64,000 nt of DNA from Acanthopleura granulata (lineage: Eukaryota > Mollusca > Polyplacophora > Chitonida > Chitonidae). The stretch spans positions 496,001 through 560,000 of the forward strand of contig JABBOT010000033.1 of NCBI GenBank assembly GCA_016165875.1, in the 5' to 3' direction. Position 1 is the first letter of the stretch. Each line of letters begins with the position of its first letter. The notes beneath the pieces are model-generated. The model saw only the letters and a list, made by a program, of their open reading frames with translations. It had not been told where the DNA came from and made no database searches. Positions 40,404 through 51,430 of this stretch are shown here, piece after piece. The position numbers and the translations under genes were made by a program.

Positions 40404-40847
40404 CATGTTGTAGACAATACATATATACTTTTAAATGCGACATGTACACATAGGTACAAACGCTGCAATAGTCTAGCTATAGGTAGCTTCGGAGTTACCT
40501 GGAGCTAGCAATAGGCACTGTTATCATGTGTAAACGTGTTTCTTTGCGGAAAATATATAGCTTTGACAGCCGTTTATGTCTGGCGTAAAACAGCAATGAA
40601 GCAAATAAAGAAATCAAATTTTGATGAAAGCTTTATTGACTCTTCTGTCAACGTTAGTTGTCTTTCCTTTCTATCCGATTTCTTTTCTCTTTTTCTGGGA
40701 GGGGGGTGGGTATTCTTGTTTTGGCAGCCATATTTTGATAATCCTCACAGGGTAAATTTCAACGAATGGCGCAGGGTTCAACAATACCTTCTCGATCACA
40801 GTGGATGTGTTAAAAACTGTAGACCCAATTCAACACTCCCCACCGGC

Positions 40848-40914
40848 TGTACGTGGGAAAGTCTTCTGGGTCATTACGCTGCGCTAGAGTGCTAACCAAC
40901 TGAGTCAGGGGGTA
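40848..40914 (-). mobile_element. SINE head fragment, minus strand (copy B)
   Basis: Same fragment as at 15650-15716, with single-base differences (GTCTTCTGGG for GTTTTCTGGG, GTCAGGGGG for GTCACGGGG). Confidence 0.65.
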
Positions 40915-41803
40915 CCCTATATGTTTTAACTGGAAACATTTATAATAGGCCTGTGCATCATAACGACAACGCTGCATGGACACATTACACAGAGCGCAAC
41001 CATATTATAGAACGTTGTTCCAACGTCGGTCTCAAACCGTGTGGGTGAAGCTGGCTAAATTTCAGAGGCCGAAAGCGGAATATATGCTGGCTTTGCTGTA
41101 ATTGGATAATTTAGGCAATGGCCACAGCTCGTTAGAGCTTTTAGCATGAGGCCTAAGCAGGCACAGAGACCCGTTCTGTACACATAGACCTGTTCAGTTA
41201 TATAGCAACATGCAGCAACGGTAAACTATGTTTGGCGCCAGCATCAGACTATACTCGGGCTCAGTCACTGGCCTTTGGGAATTCGACTTCGGATATTGTT
41301 TTCCTGGTTGACGACCTGACCTGTGATTTGGGTAGTTCTTAATAATATGTGGACGTATAATTACACAAATTACACAAATCGTGTACTGCTGATACACAAA
41401 GATTATGTGCATGTGCAATTGTGTCAGAACAATGCGTGCCACTCGTACACAGTGGTTTTTAGAGTACATATATTTATTTGTTTATTTATGTTATTTATTT
41501 ATTATGTTTACACAATGATGATGAATATTTAGACAACCAAGTGGCCCCATTAAAACCACCGACCTTTAGCGAGTTACTGATGGGCGAACTTCATCATGTG
41601 CAATACATGGATGCATACGGATATGTACATCACCGTGGTGGAAGGCTGTAACTGGTTTTCAGCAAATGTTAAACAGCAAACCGTCACACGAGCATTTGCA
41701 GCTTATTATCACCAGTTAAGGTCGCTGAACAGCCAGGGCTGTTTCCGCATTTCCTGTGTCCTAGCGGTTCAAAGTCAAGCACCTTCGCCATTCGTCTACA
41801 AGG

Positions 41804-41865
41804 TTTTTTTTTTTTTTTTTTTTTTCTCTCTTGTTTTCGGTTTTTTGCTGTTGTTGTTGTTGTTG
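41804..41865 (+). repeat. T22 homopolymer and (TTG)n tract (copy B)
   Basis: Counterpart of 16607-16671, three T shorter. Confidence 0.9.
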
Positions 41866-42439
41866 TGTTTTTCTTAGTTTAGGACAGGTTACGTCCAACA
41901 CCACAGTTGTATAATATTTGCAATCAAGATCATCACATGCATAGCCTTGATTTCTTGGGCCGAAAACATGGATAGGAACTGAGTTCTTTGAGTGACAAAT
42001 TTCGATATGCATGGTTATATCCCCCTCCCCCCTTTGATAAATATTGCTCGGTCAATAACAGTATAGTCTACATGTAATTAAAAGCTAATTGGAACAGGAA
42101 AATATGCTGATACTATTTACTATTCTGTATTTCTGCAATGCATTTGAAAAAAAAACGGTCGGTAATGAATTTTTTATAAAATGTCACATTTTGTGTTCTG
42201 TTTCACGGGTTTTACAGCCTTTCACTGCATGGTGTTATATACCTAATTTGTCACACCAGTGGCGTAAACTGAATTTGGGAAAAATGGATCCATATGCAAT
42301 ACTACAGCGCAGACAAAGTGCACATCTGTGAGAAAAAGTTAATTACAACAAACATCAAACATTCTCTTGTTCAAACTTGCTTAATAAAGAGGCAAATGCC
42401 GATGAACCAGTGACATTGAATAAATAAGCCGAATGGGCA

Positions 42440-42751
42440 TTGGAGCCGTCAGATTAACACTGTTTGGGCAAGACACGGGTGGGTGCTCTCGCAAACTAAC
42501 GCAAAATAACGCTAAAAAACGCGATTTCGGGTAGATGAATTCCGTAACCCGCTTTCAGTCAATTTTTCTTCGTTACTTTTTTGGACTTTGCTCACACAAA
42601 GCGAAAAGAGGTCGCTGGATCGTGTCTGTCAGATGTGTATTCTATAGGGACTACCGGAAATCACGTCTTTTTAGCGCTATATTGCGTTAGTTTGTGAGAG
42701 CACAGACCCATGTCTCGGCACAACAGCGTTAATCTCGCGAGACGGCTCCAA
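42440..42751. mobile_element. Inverted-repeat element (MITE-like), 312 bp
   Basis: Arms of about 90 bases. The left arm reads TTGGAGCCGTC, AGATTAACACTGTT, then GTGCTCTCGCAAACTAACGC (42483-42502). The right arm on the other strand reads TTGGAGCCGTC, AGATTAACGCTGTT, GTGCTCTCACAAACTAACGC. The centre (about 42532-42655) is unique and has no open frame. A non-autonomous DNA element is likely; no clear target duplication was found. It lies only about 145 bases right of the copy B boundary and has no counterpart in copy A. Confidence 0.8.
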
Positions 42752-44217
42752 TAAGCCAGACAGCTCTTTCCACCTCGCACGACCGGACTTCCTTTGCTGG
42801 TAGATAAACAGACACTCGTGGATGTGTTAAAGGCATTGTAACCGTAGGCAGTCACACATAAATCAGTCCATTTCGGGCATTTTATGAGTCTGTGGGACAT
42901 TTGAGATTATGCGTAGGCTCTAGGGCTGTTTCAAGTGGAAAACTCTGTGAAAACACAGAAAAAAAGTAGAACTGAGCTCTACATTGGGCTCTTGCCAAAG
43001 TTTGTAATATTAAGAGATAGACATGTACTTTTGCTTGTCTACCGTATGACGCGTTCTGCTCTTGCGCAATTAGGCGCTTCTCGAAACCGCTATCTGGCTT
43101 ATACCGATTCGGCTTATTTAAGGAGAACATCTGCTTTATCCACGGCGTGTTTAATATTAATGAGACAAGGAAAGGATTTTATGGGGAAATCAATGCACAG
43201 TTGTTTGCACGATACTAACAGCAGTTCATTTTATATCTTAAAGGCAAAGACATGCCCCATCAGTGCCACGTATTATCTCTGATATGAGCCACATAAAAAC
43301 ATGTGGCTTTTAACAGATAAAATAGAGGATTCCTAAACCTACGTTAACGACGTTAGCCCAGATAAAAATAAAAAAATAATACAAACTGGCGTATAAGTTG
43401 TAATATTCACAAGAATAGGAAAAATACGTTGTTTTTTTGGTTGTTGTTGTTGTTGTTGTTTTTTTACGATGTCTCAGGAAAGGAATACAACTCAGCTGTC
43501 TGCGACACTCTCCGTGTTGTGAAATTCTCTGCTGACTTTTTCCGAATGCTGGAGAACTCATACCAAACTACATTCAGGGCTTCGTGTCGTTTAATGACTT
43601 TGATGTATTTCCTGCTCCGGCCTCATCGCAAATCATCAGATTTACGGTCAGTTTCGTGTGTTTTCATAGTGGAGTAAATATATCTAAAATTAAAAGTAAT
43701 GTAAAAGACAGAACATGAATACCCCACTTAAATAACACGCAACATGTTGGAAGACCGCGTTGCAGAGATTATTTTAAAGGCTGGGTTGTCATGCGCAGTC
43801 GATCAGTAAGCAGGAAGCTGTTTTACTGGGAGCGGAAGTTCATTCGATAAAACCTCATAATTTTGTACAGGATGCATTTAAACACTGTTTAAGAATGACG
43901 ACTAGAGATAAGTAAACTGATGATTTGCATATCTGACTATATTTACTCTTAACTTCTAGAATAGAAGTGATGATCGACTCGGGTGACGCACTCCTATCAA
44001 CATATATCATTACCAAGTTCAACTTTGCACTTACCACTACACATTTCCTTTATTCTCACGTTACAGCATTATATCAAGTCACCATCATTTTTTTTTTAGA
44101 GACATGTTTGGAATCACTTGTATCTCTACTGTTCGCAATATCTGCCTTCAGGGATGTGAAACTGATTATGTTGAAAAACCACGAATCACATGTTTAATTT
44201 GGCTGTTATAGGCATGT
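42752..44217. other. Non-coding stretch before tRNA-Pro
   Basis: No supported gene. Overlapping open frames of 82-115 codons on both strands around 42882-43282 have no recognisable features. A perfect 8-bp hairpin (AGCCACAT, loop AAAAAC, ATGTGGCT) lies at 43287-43308. A (TTG)n tract lies at 43437-43458. Confidence 0.5.
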
Positions 44218-44289
44218 GGCCTGTTGGTCTAGGGGTATGATTCTCGCTTTGGGTGCGAGAGGTCCCGGGTTCAAATCCCGGACAGGCCC
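44218..44289 (+). tRNA. tRNA-Pro (anticodon TGG)
   Basis: A complete 72-base cloverleaf. The acceptor stem GGCCTGT (44218-44224) pairs with ACAGGCC (44282-44288), followed by discriminator C. The anticodon arm is CTCGC-TTTGGGT-GCGAG, giving anticodon TGG (proline). The T arm is CCGGG-TTCAAAT-CCCGG. Internal pol III promoters are intact: an A-box-like TGGTCTAGGGG and a B box GGTTCAAATCC (44268-44278). There is no intron and no encoded CCA. Unlike the SINE heads nearby, the folding is perfect and there is no SINE tail, so this is a real tRNA gene rather than a tRNA-derived repeat. It decodes CCA and, by wobble, other proline codons. Confidence 0.96.
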
Positions 44290-44292
44290 AAC

Positions 44293-44297
44293 TTTTT
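44293..44297 (+). terminator. Pol III T-run terminator of tRNA-Pro
   Basis: Five consecutive T, three bases after the end of the mature tRNA, the standard RNA polymerase III stop signal. A second TTTT follows a few bases later at 44300-44303. Confidence 0.85.
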
Positions 44298-44906
44298 GGT
44301 TTTGCCCTTCGAATTTATGTTCTGATTAACCATAAAAATTCTAAAGAGGTGAAACACAAGTTTGTTTTTTGTTTTCTTCGTCCTGAATAAAATGTTTTAT
44401 TGAAAGCTAATTTTCATTGCAGGTGAATAGATATAGACTTGTCACAGACATGTACTTGTATTATCATAATAAATTCTTTTATTGTCTTTCTATGTATTTG
44501 ACCGATATTGATTAGTGCTGTGGTAGGAACTATCGAATAACGTGGTGTTTTTATAATGGGTTTTGTTGCCATGATGTATCAGAAATACTGCTGATGCAGC
44601 ATTAAGATCCAGTAATGAAACAGGCAATTAATCTAATTACATGAAGTATTCGTAATGTATTCACTCTCATCTGATGAACTGTGAATTTGACTGCCATTAT
44701 GAAGTTTAATAACTCTTGACTGCAATGAATAACAACAAAACATTAAAAAGACAGGGCTGTTTCATGAGCAGCCAATTTCATTTGGCAAACCCATGAACTA
44801 CACTCCTCTCTCATAACAACGTTGTTGTAAGGGCACACACCTGCCAACAATGTTAAAGGCCTAAGTGAAGTTCTATAAGCCCTGGTGGTCAGTGACATGA
44901 TAGGGC

Positions 44907-45419
44907 CAAATATAGGAGTGTACACATTGTAATCCTAGAGGTTATTTGTAAACTAAATATAGGAGTGTACACATTGTGATCCTGGAGGTTATTTGTAAAC
45001 CAAATGTAGGAGTGTACACATTATGATCCTAGAGGTTATTTGTAAACCAAATATAGGAGTGTACACATGGTAATCCTAGAGGTTATTTGTAAACTAAATA
45101 TAGGAGTGTACAGATTGTGATCCTAGAGGTTATTTGTAAACCAAATATAGGAGTGTACACATTGTAATCCTGGAGGTTATTTGTAAACCAAATATAGGAA
45201 TGTACACATTGTGATCCTAGAGGTTATTTGTAAACCAAATATAGGAGTGTACACATTGTAATCCTAGAGGTTATTTGTAAACCAAATATAGGAGTGTACA
45301 CATGGTAATCCTAGAGGTTATTTGTAAACTAAATATAGGAGTGTACACATTGTGATCCTAGAGGTTATTTGTAAACCAAATATAGGAGTGTACACATTGT
45401 AATCCTAGAGGTTATTTGC
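44907..45419 (+). repeat. 47-bp minisatellite, 11 units, with 5-unit higher-order repeat
   Basis: Units start (GGAGTGTAC) at 44916, 44962, 45009, 45056, 45103, 45150, 45197, 45244, 45291, 45338 and 45385. All are spaced 47 bases except the first, which is 46. Each reads GGAGTGTACACATTGTRATC, CTAGAGGTTATTTGTAAACY, AAATATA. The distinctive ACACATGGTAATCC variant occurs in units 4 and 9, and unit order 9-10-11 echoes 4-5-6, giving a 235-bp higher-order period. Confidence 0.95.
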
Positions 45420-47439
45420 GGGCCAAACCAGCTGAATGTCATGGCTATCATTGAGTAATAATTTGATAATTACACCTCTGCGTTCAAAGACTATAAACAT
45501 CTGAAGGTTTTGAAACTTCTGAAAGCATGTAGTCTCTACATGTGTGCATCAACAACGTGGTGAACAATTTGGCAGACACATTCTGGCCATGTTATATTGA
45601 AACCTGTGTTGTGATGAGGGTGTCATAATGAGGGAGAGGTGTATCACTTTATTTGAAACTTTCAAGTGCACCCTCTCCCTCCCCCACCTCCCGTCCACTA
45701 CCTATACCCACATCCCACTTAGAAAATGGTTACACAGATCCTAGTGCTAACGAGCAAATAGGTGTAAAAATGGAGTGATTACTTACTACTAGGCCTACAG
45801 ATATTCATTCATGGTGCAGGGGAAGCCATGTCTGAAACTGTTATGTTCAACAAGGTCTCAGGCCTGAGGATCAAACAGTTGTCTTAGACATAACCCAGAC
45901 TTAGTATTAACTTGTACAATGTACTACAATTCCTGAACCTGCGTTTGAACTTCAATGCAAATTTTCATTTCCATCATGAAAATCTGTGACAACACTAAGT
46001 ATTAAACTGAACTGAAAATAGCAAGAAGCCTCAATGATGGTCCAGTAAACTGTTTTGATAAAGAGGAAATCTGATTGGATGATGTCTAACATAAGCCTCT
46101 TGACCCCGGGTCAGAACTTTAAGACATCCAAAATCTTCATCTCATTAATATGGTTGATATTACCCTAATCCACAAACCACAGCAGTTTTCATAGCTTTAA
46201 ATTGAGATTATTCATTCTGCGGCTGTCAGTGTACATCTGCATGTCACAGTGGGAAAGTTTGTGACTGACTTGCCAAAGTTTGATGGTTTACCCCAAATTT
46301 ATTTCACCTGTAATCATGTTAGAGACAAATTCTTGAGTATGGTATTTAAGCTGCACCTGAAACTAAGGAAGAGCTGGACTTGTACTTACACCCTCAATGG
46401 CCAGCATTTTACTTACCTCACATAGTGTAATGAAGACTCTACCAGTTCTTGGGGAAATAAAGCTAATTTATAAAGATTGCTTGTGGAAGAATCAATGAGA
46501 TTTTCCAAAAAAAAACATTCTTTGCTGACATACTGTATTCAAACACTTGTAGGCCTGTAATTCAACACTGACATGGTTATTTTTTTTCTACCTAGTATCC
46601 ATGGTACATGTGCCTATGTACATGTACAGAAATCACCATATCACCGAAATATTCTGGAATATGATGTAAAACACCAATCACATGAATCAATCAATCACTT
46701 TAAATTACCTCATTTTTGTGGTCAATGGAACAGCCAGCTGCTTTATTATAATGTGTTAATTAGGCTACGATTGTACAACAATTTACTTAATAAAATCAGT
46801 AATATTAACACTTTCATCAATGGATGAATATGATTATGGCCAGCGTGTTAACAATGTGCCTTCATCGCCTGACATCGAAGTTGAGGCACATGACCATGGG
46901 AGTAGTCATTTCAGTCTTCGATCTGTAAACGCTATACTTCCCTCTGCATCACATTGTACAGGCCTACTGGTGTCACGGCTAACAATGTGGTCGGCTGTCG
47001 TTCTGTTACATTATTATCGGTATGTGTATATTTCTTAGCCAGTGCCGGGACTCTAGGCACTGCATTGTGAATGTTAAGTTCAAGCAAAGCACTCTGGTTT
47101 GAATTCAACTGAAGCTCCAGGGATTCTGTACAGAGTTTATACTGCAAGAATTCTGCATCACCAAGGAGATATGTAGTATATATATATATATATAGATATA
47201 TATCCCATTTGGTTACTTGGTCTTTTAAATGATATACATGTATTTGTAGGCCTACAAAATTAATGTTACTGCATTTTTTCATTTTATTACTTACTTACTA
47301 TTACTCTTGTTTTTTTTTTTTGTTTGTTTGTTTTTTTTTTTCTATAGCCAAATGCTAAGTTTTATTTTTCCTGTTTTTTTTGGTAATCTGTATTACTCTA
47401 TTTAATCGTGATATTTTTTTCCACGCAGGCAGTTGACAG
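45420..47439. other. Non-coding stretch with old SINE pieces
   Basis: No gene seen. A second-type SINE body is suggested at about 46250-46360 (GTGACTGACTTGCCAAAGTT, AATTCTTGAGTATGGTATTT), and a first-type SINE tail at 46638-46690 (AATATTCTGGAATATGATGT, AAAACACCAATCACATGAAT). A TA repeat lies at 47177-47193, and long T-rich tracts at 47310-47345. Confidence 0.55.
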
Positions 47440-47810
47440 GTGCCGAAAGTAATATGTAGGTCAAGTTATATGTAGCCGAAATAGGTCAGAAAACAGCTCG
47501 TGAAGGAGGAGCTCTTTTGTTAAAGGAGGGAGGCTAAGTCTGTTGAATGCTTGATCGTAAATCTTGTCGTCTCGTCGAACGTACATGTATGTGTCGGAAA
47601 ACTTATATTTTCACCAGCAATTCGAGAACCACCAGCTCCTCGGGGTTGTTTAATATACTCCAACTCTTTTCATACCGATACCTGGTGCTGTCGAACGTAA
47701 CTGGGGAAGGATGTGGGATTTGTCGGGAGCGATGACCTGAAAGGATTACAACAACAACAGTAACAACAGCTAGAAATGTTTGGAACATATCACAAGTTGA
47801 TTTCAGTCTG
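47440..47810 (+). other. Candidate 5' end of the downstream gene (leader plus short first coding exon)
   Basis: This stretch is less AT-rich and less repetitive than its surroundings. It ends at a strong donor, CTG|GTGAGT at 47811. An ATG at 47776 with G at -3 opens a frame of eleven codons plus two bases up to that donor (MFGTYHKLISV, phase 2). Several upstream ATGs open short frames, including one of 62 codons (47547-47735). The phase does not join directly to the exon at 53970, so at least one further exon would be needed. This is an inference from splice-site quality and context only. Confidence 0.3.
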
Positions 47811-50357
47811 GTGAGTGAAAAATCCGATTGTTTTTTTGTTTTTTTTCTTTTTTAACATGATCATTAGCTTGTTAGCTACAACCAGTACTTCTACTGAAAC
47901 TATGACATCGCGCTGAAATGTCAAGCTCCAACTTCTACGCGTACTCTGCCTGGAGCTTCCAGTGGATGTGACGTACTAATAAATACTATGCATCAGTAAT
48001 GACTCCTCGTATAACCCCTCCCCCCTCCAAAACTCACAAGAAACAACTTGTGATAAACCCACTGTGCAGACAATCCTCAAAACACCGACTGGCTGCTCGG
48101 CCTAGCCAGGAGATAAATTTGCCAGCTGACATTTTAAAGAACACACCATTCTCACTACATGGGTTGGTTTTTGATCGGTTTTGCGAAAATTTACATTTGA
48201 ACAAAGCTGCAATATTGAAAAAGCAGGAAAATGTCATAAGGAAAAAAGACGTTGCAATACATTTGGATTAACAAACTCCTAGGGTCGAGCGGGTATGTTG
48301 AGGAATGTCTGCGCACCAGATTTTTCCTAAGTCAATGAATCAGAGAGGAAACTGATGGACATGGACGTGACGTCACGCTGTTTTGGACAATGACGTCATG
48401 CTGTTTTGGACAATGACGTCACGCTGTTTTGGACAATGACATCACGGTGTTTTGCTGGGAAGAGCAAACTTCTATATCGGCCTCCCAGTCAAATATTGCA
48501 CGTCAGTATTGTGGATGGCCAGTATCTGCCATACTGACAACATACTAAAATACATGTACTGGTATGTGATCGCTCTCTTTGTTGGAACTGCCTGCAAGTG
48601 CTTTTATTAATATACTTACCATGTGTTTAACTGAAACTGTGAACTTCAACTCGAAAAATGTAACACAAAAAAGTCGATTTCGTCACAGGTGCTGTGTCCA
48701 GCTAAATGAATTTGAAATATTAACATTATGGCTACTTTATTATGTACAGACATTTTTTCAGTGCAGATATTTGCAAAATCACCCTCAAAAGTCCAGCCAT
48801 CAAATATTTACTGTGCAGAATTTTAAAGGCTTTCAAAGATGCTCACTGGATTCTTTCTATTTGTACATGTATTTCATTGGGGCCAGATTATTGGGAATAG
48901 CACAAGACTTTTTGGCGCTAGCTACCCTAATTCTTCTGATTGTTTGGACACCGTTCAGCCAGAATGCATGTAATTGCAACAGTGATGCACAGTTTCTTTA
49001 TCTCACATGGTTAATCTGTCTGATGAACAACATGTGTATCTTCACTTTGCTGAAAAACTTGAAGAGATAGATAATTTCCTGATAATTTCAGCACTTCTGA
49101 TACCTGTCCCAAATATTGGAAGAGTTAGAGTAATCATTCAGCTGGACAGTCACATCATTGCTCTTTTGGGGCTCTCAGTGAATTCTCCAAGGCAGTTTAG
49201 GAGCACATGTACATGTACCATTTCATTACCCTAAATGACCCAAATTTTCGTCCATGATTAAAACCTTTTTTTCTAATTCTGTGAGTTCTATTGATTTTGG
49301 AAAGGTCTTTAAAGATTTATTTGGAAGGTGAGATGATACCTTCCTGAAAAAATGGAAGGGTCAGCACCAAATATAATAATTTATTTATTTGCCTTTAAAA
49401 ATACCATTTTGGGGGCAAAAGTTTAGGTTCTTTAATTTGACTTCAGTGGATTCCATACAGGTTGAAGTTTAAAGCGATACTTGATTTATGAAGGTACAAC
49501 ATTTTCAAAAGAAATGGCCCTGGCATTCGCGGAATTATTAAACATGTATCTTGGACTCAAAATCCATAACCTCCTGTATGATTACGGTTCACAAAGTATA
49601 GTTCAGCCAAAAATCTCACAAACTATATCCCATGATTCCTTGCAACTAGTTGTTATCATTGCTAACTGATCACTGCTGGGTACTAGTGGGAGGAGTGTGT
49701 AGACTGTACACTCATGCTTCAGTGAACAACAGTCAGCGTATAGGTATTTTACAACATGACTAAACGATGGATAGGGTTATTCAAATTAATGCTTCGGGGT
49801 CACTAAATCACTAAATATGGCATAGGAAAGTATCTGGAATCGGCGTTTTATCCATTTACGCCTGCTTCAGTTACCTCCGAGTTTTATGGCAAATGCAGTA
49901 CCCTTCTGTTGATGTAAGACCTTTTTATCCGCTCACGAAGCCATGCTACGGAGGAATTTACTGAAATCAACCCATTAAAGTGACGTGTATTTGAGACCTT
50001 GCTGTCACAATGGCAAAAGGCGCGCTAAAAAAACTTAATCATGAAAAGTTTTGTATCAAAACACTTTCTGACGATCGCATGAATTGAACAGTTTGTTGGC
50101 ACAATTTCGGGCCTGATTTTGTCTTCAAATGCGGCTGAAATGTTTTATGGTAAGCGTACTGGGTATTGCATTCTTCCCCGGTAATTTTACCTACAGACCT
50201 CCAATTCAATACATTTGCCATACGTTGAACTATGTGCATTTTTGGAATTAATGAATTTACATCATATTATCACAAACTTATGGCAGGATAATTTAGCTGA
50301 ATGGTCCGGAGCACAGTCATAGTTTTCTTGACAGTACATCCGGGGAACATCATCTAC
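47811..50357. other. Presumed intronic or intergenic stretch
   Basis: Apart from the 23-bp array (48366-48450), no repeat family was recognised. Open frames at 47999-48271 (90 codons), 48579-49070 (163 codons) and 49007-49234 (75 codons) have no family features and no convincing splice boundaries, so they are not called. Confidence 0.45.
48366..48450 (+). repeat. 23-bp minisatellite of CRE palindromes
   Basis: Four units of TGACGTCACGCTGTTTTGGA plus CAA. Perfect TGACGTCA octamers (the cAMP-response element bound by CREB/ATF proteins) occur at 48368-48375, 48391-48398 and 48414-48421. The fourth, at 48437-48444, is TGACATCA. Spacing is exactly 23 bases. It lies about 560 bases downstream of the candidate first exon. 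It could act as an enhancer cluster, or may simply be a minisatellite that captured the motif. Confidence 0.92.
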
Positions 50358-50631
50358 CTGGCTAGGCTGTGGAACCAGTACTTGACTCATGAGGAACAGA
50401 CACGGATTCATTTGGATAGTCGCTATTTCTCTGGCTAGGCTGTGGAACCAGTACTTGACTCATTAGGAACAAATACGAATTCATTTGGATAGTGGCTATT
50501 TCTCTGGCTAGGCTCTTGAACCAGTACTTGACTCATGAGGAACAGATACAGATTCATTTGGATAGTGGCTATTTCTCTGGCTAGGCTCTTGAACCAGTAC
50601 TTGACTCATGAGGAACAGATACGAATTCATT
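50358..50631 (+). repeat. 73-bp tandem array, nearly 4 units
   Basis: CTGGCTAGGCT starts units at 50358, 50431, 50504 and 50577. Each continues GAACCAGTACTTGACTCAT and ATTCATTTGGATAGTNGCTA. The last unit is cut short and merges into the adjacent longer-period array. Confidence 0.93.
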
Positions 50632-51430
50632 GGAACCTTCTCTTGATTCGTCAAACTCAGAACTATCTTTGGAACCAGTTTCTTTAATTCACAGACCAAA
50701 TCTGGATTCACTGGGACCATTGCATCATTCATACAGCTGAACACTGTGATTGGTTGAACCAGTTTATTTATTCATGAACACCAGTTCTGGATTCATTGGA
50801 ACCTTCACTTGATTCGTCAAACTCAGAACTATATTTGGAACCAGTCTCTTTCATTCACAGACCAAATCTGGATTCACTGGAACCATTGCATCGTTCATAC
50901 AGCTCAGAACTATATTTGGAACCAGATTCTTCCATTCACAGACCAAATCTGGATTCACTGGGACCATTGCATCATTCATACAGCTGAACACTGTGATTGG
51001 TTGAACCAGTTTATTTATTTGTGAACACCAGTTCTGGATTCATTGGAACCTTCACCTGATTCATCAAACTCAGAGCTATCTTTGGAAACAGTCTCTTTCA
51101 TTGACAAAGACCAAAACTGGATTTACTGGGACCATTGCATCATTCATACAGCTGAACACTGTGATTGGTTGAACCAGTTTATTTATTCATGAACACCAGT
51201 TCTGGATTCATTGGAACCTTCACTTCATTCATCAAACTCAGAACTGTATTTGGTTGAACCAGTCTTTCCATTCATGAGGACCACATTTGGATTTATCAGG
51301 ATGTTCACTATTCATCTGGCTGATCTTTATGTATTGTATATTCACTGGAACCATTGCTGTATTCATATAGCAGAGTCCAGTATTGGCAAGGGTAGAACCA
51401 GAATTTGATTCATGGGGACTAAACAATCGT
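50631..51430 (+). repeat. Composite minisatellite, period about 166 bp with an extra 81-bp subunit
   Basis: TGGAACCTTC marks unit starts at 50631, 50797, 51044 and 51212 (spacings 166, 247, 168). Each unit carries CAGACCAAATCTGGATTCAC, CATTGCATCATTCATACAGC and TTATTTATTCATGAACACCA. The 247-base unit contains an additional subunit with TCAGAACTATATTTGGAACC. The GAACCAG and GATTCAT words are shared with the neighbouring 73-bp array, suggesting common ancestry. Confidence 0.88.

Larger units (their letters stand above)
25536..42294 (+). repeat. Copy B of a large direct duplication
   Basis: Second copy of the 17-kb segment, in the same orientation as copy A. Similarity begins in a T-rich tract just after a short GT repeat (25511-25524) and ends at 42294. 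The offset to copy A is 25535 at the left end, 25311 after the 224-bp indel, 25270 at the PLAC8 gene and 25194 at the right end. The left limit is only the point where copy A leaves the window, so the real repeat may be longer. All SINEs, the hairpin element and the PLAC8 gene of copy A are found here at the matching places. Confidence 0.97.

Noticed and set aside
43287..43308. Histone-type 3' stem-loop or bacterial terminator
   Set aside because: It is a perfect 8-bp hairpin, but the sequence does not match the histone stem-loop consensus, there is no histone frame upstream, and bacterial terminators do not apply.
44907..45419. Could the regular repeats be a CRISPR array?
   Set aside because: Units are head to tail with no unique spacers, there are no associated genes, and the genome is animal. 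It is a minisatellite; the same holds for the 22-, 73- and 118-bp arrays.
47999..48271. 90-codon open frame with fairly normal composition
   Set aside because: Joining it to the candidate first exon at its internal AG creates a stop, and no family is recognised. Left uncalled.
48579..49070. 163-codon open frame with hydrophobic stretches
   Set aside because: AT-rich composition explains the hydrophobic residues. It overlaps another frame and has no splice or start context or family resemblance.
50796..50987. Repetitive open frame within the ~166-bp array
   Set aside because: It is a by-product of the tandem repeat staying open in one frame; the period and composition follow the DNA repeat.
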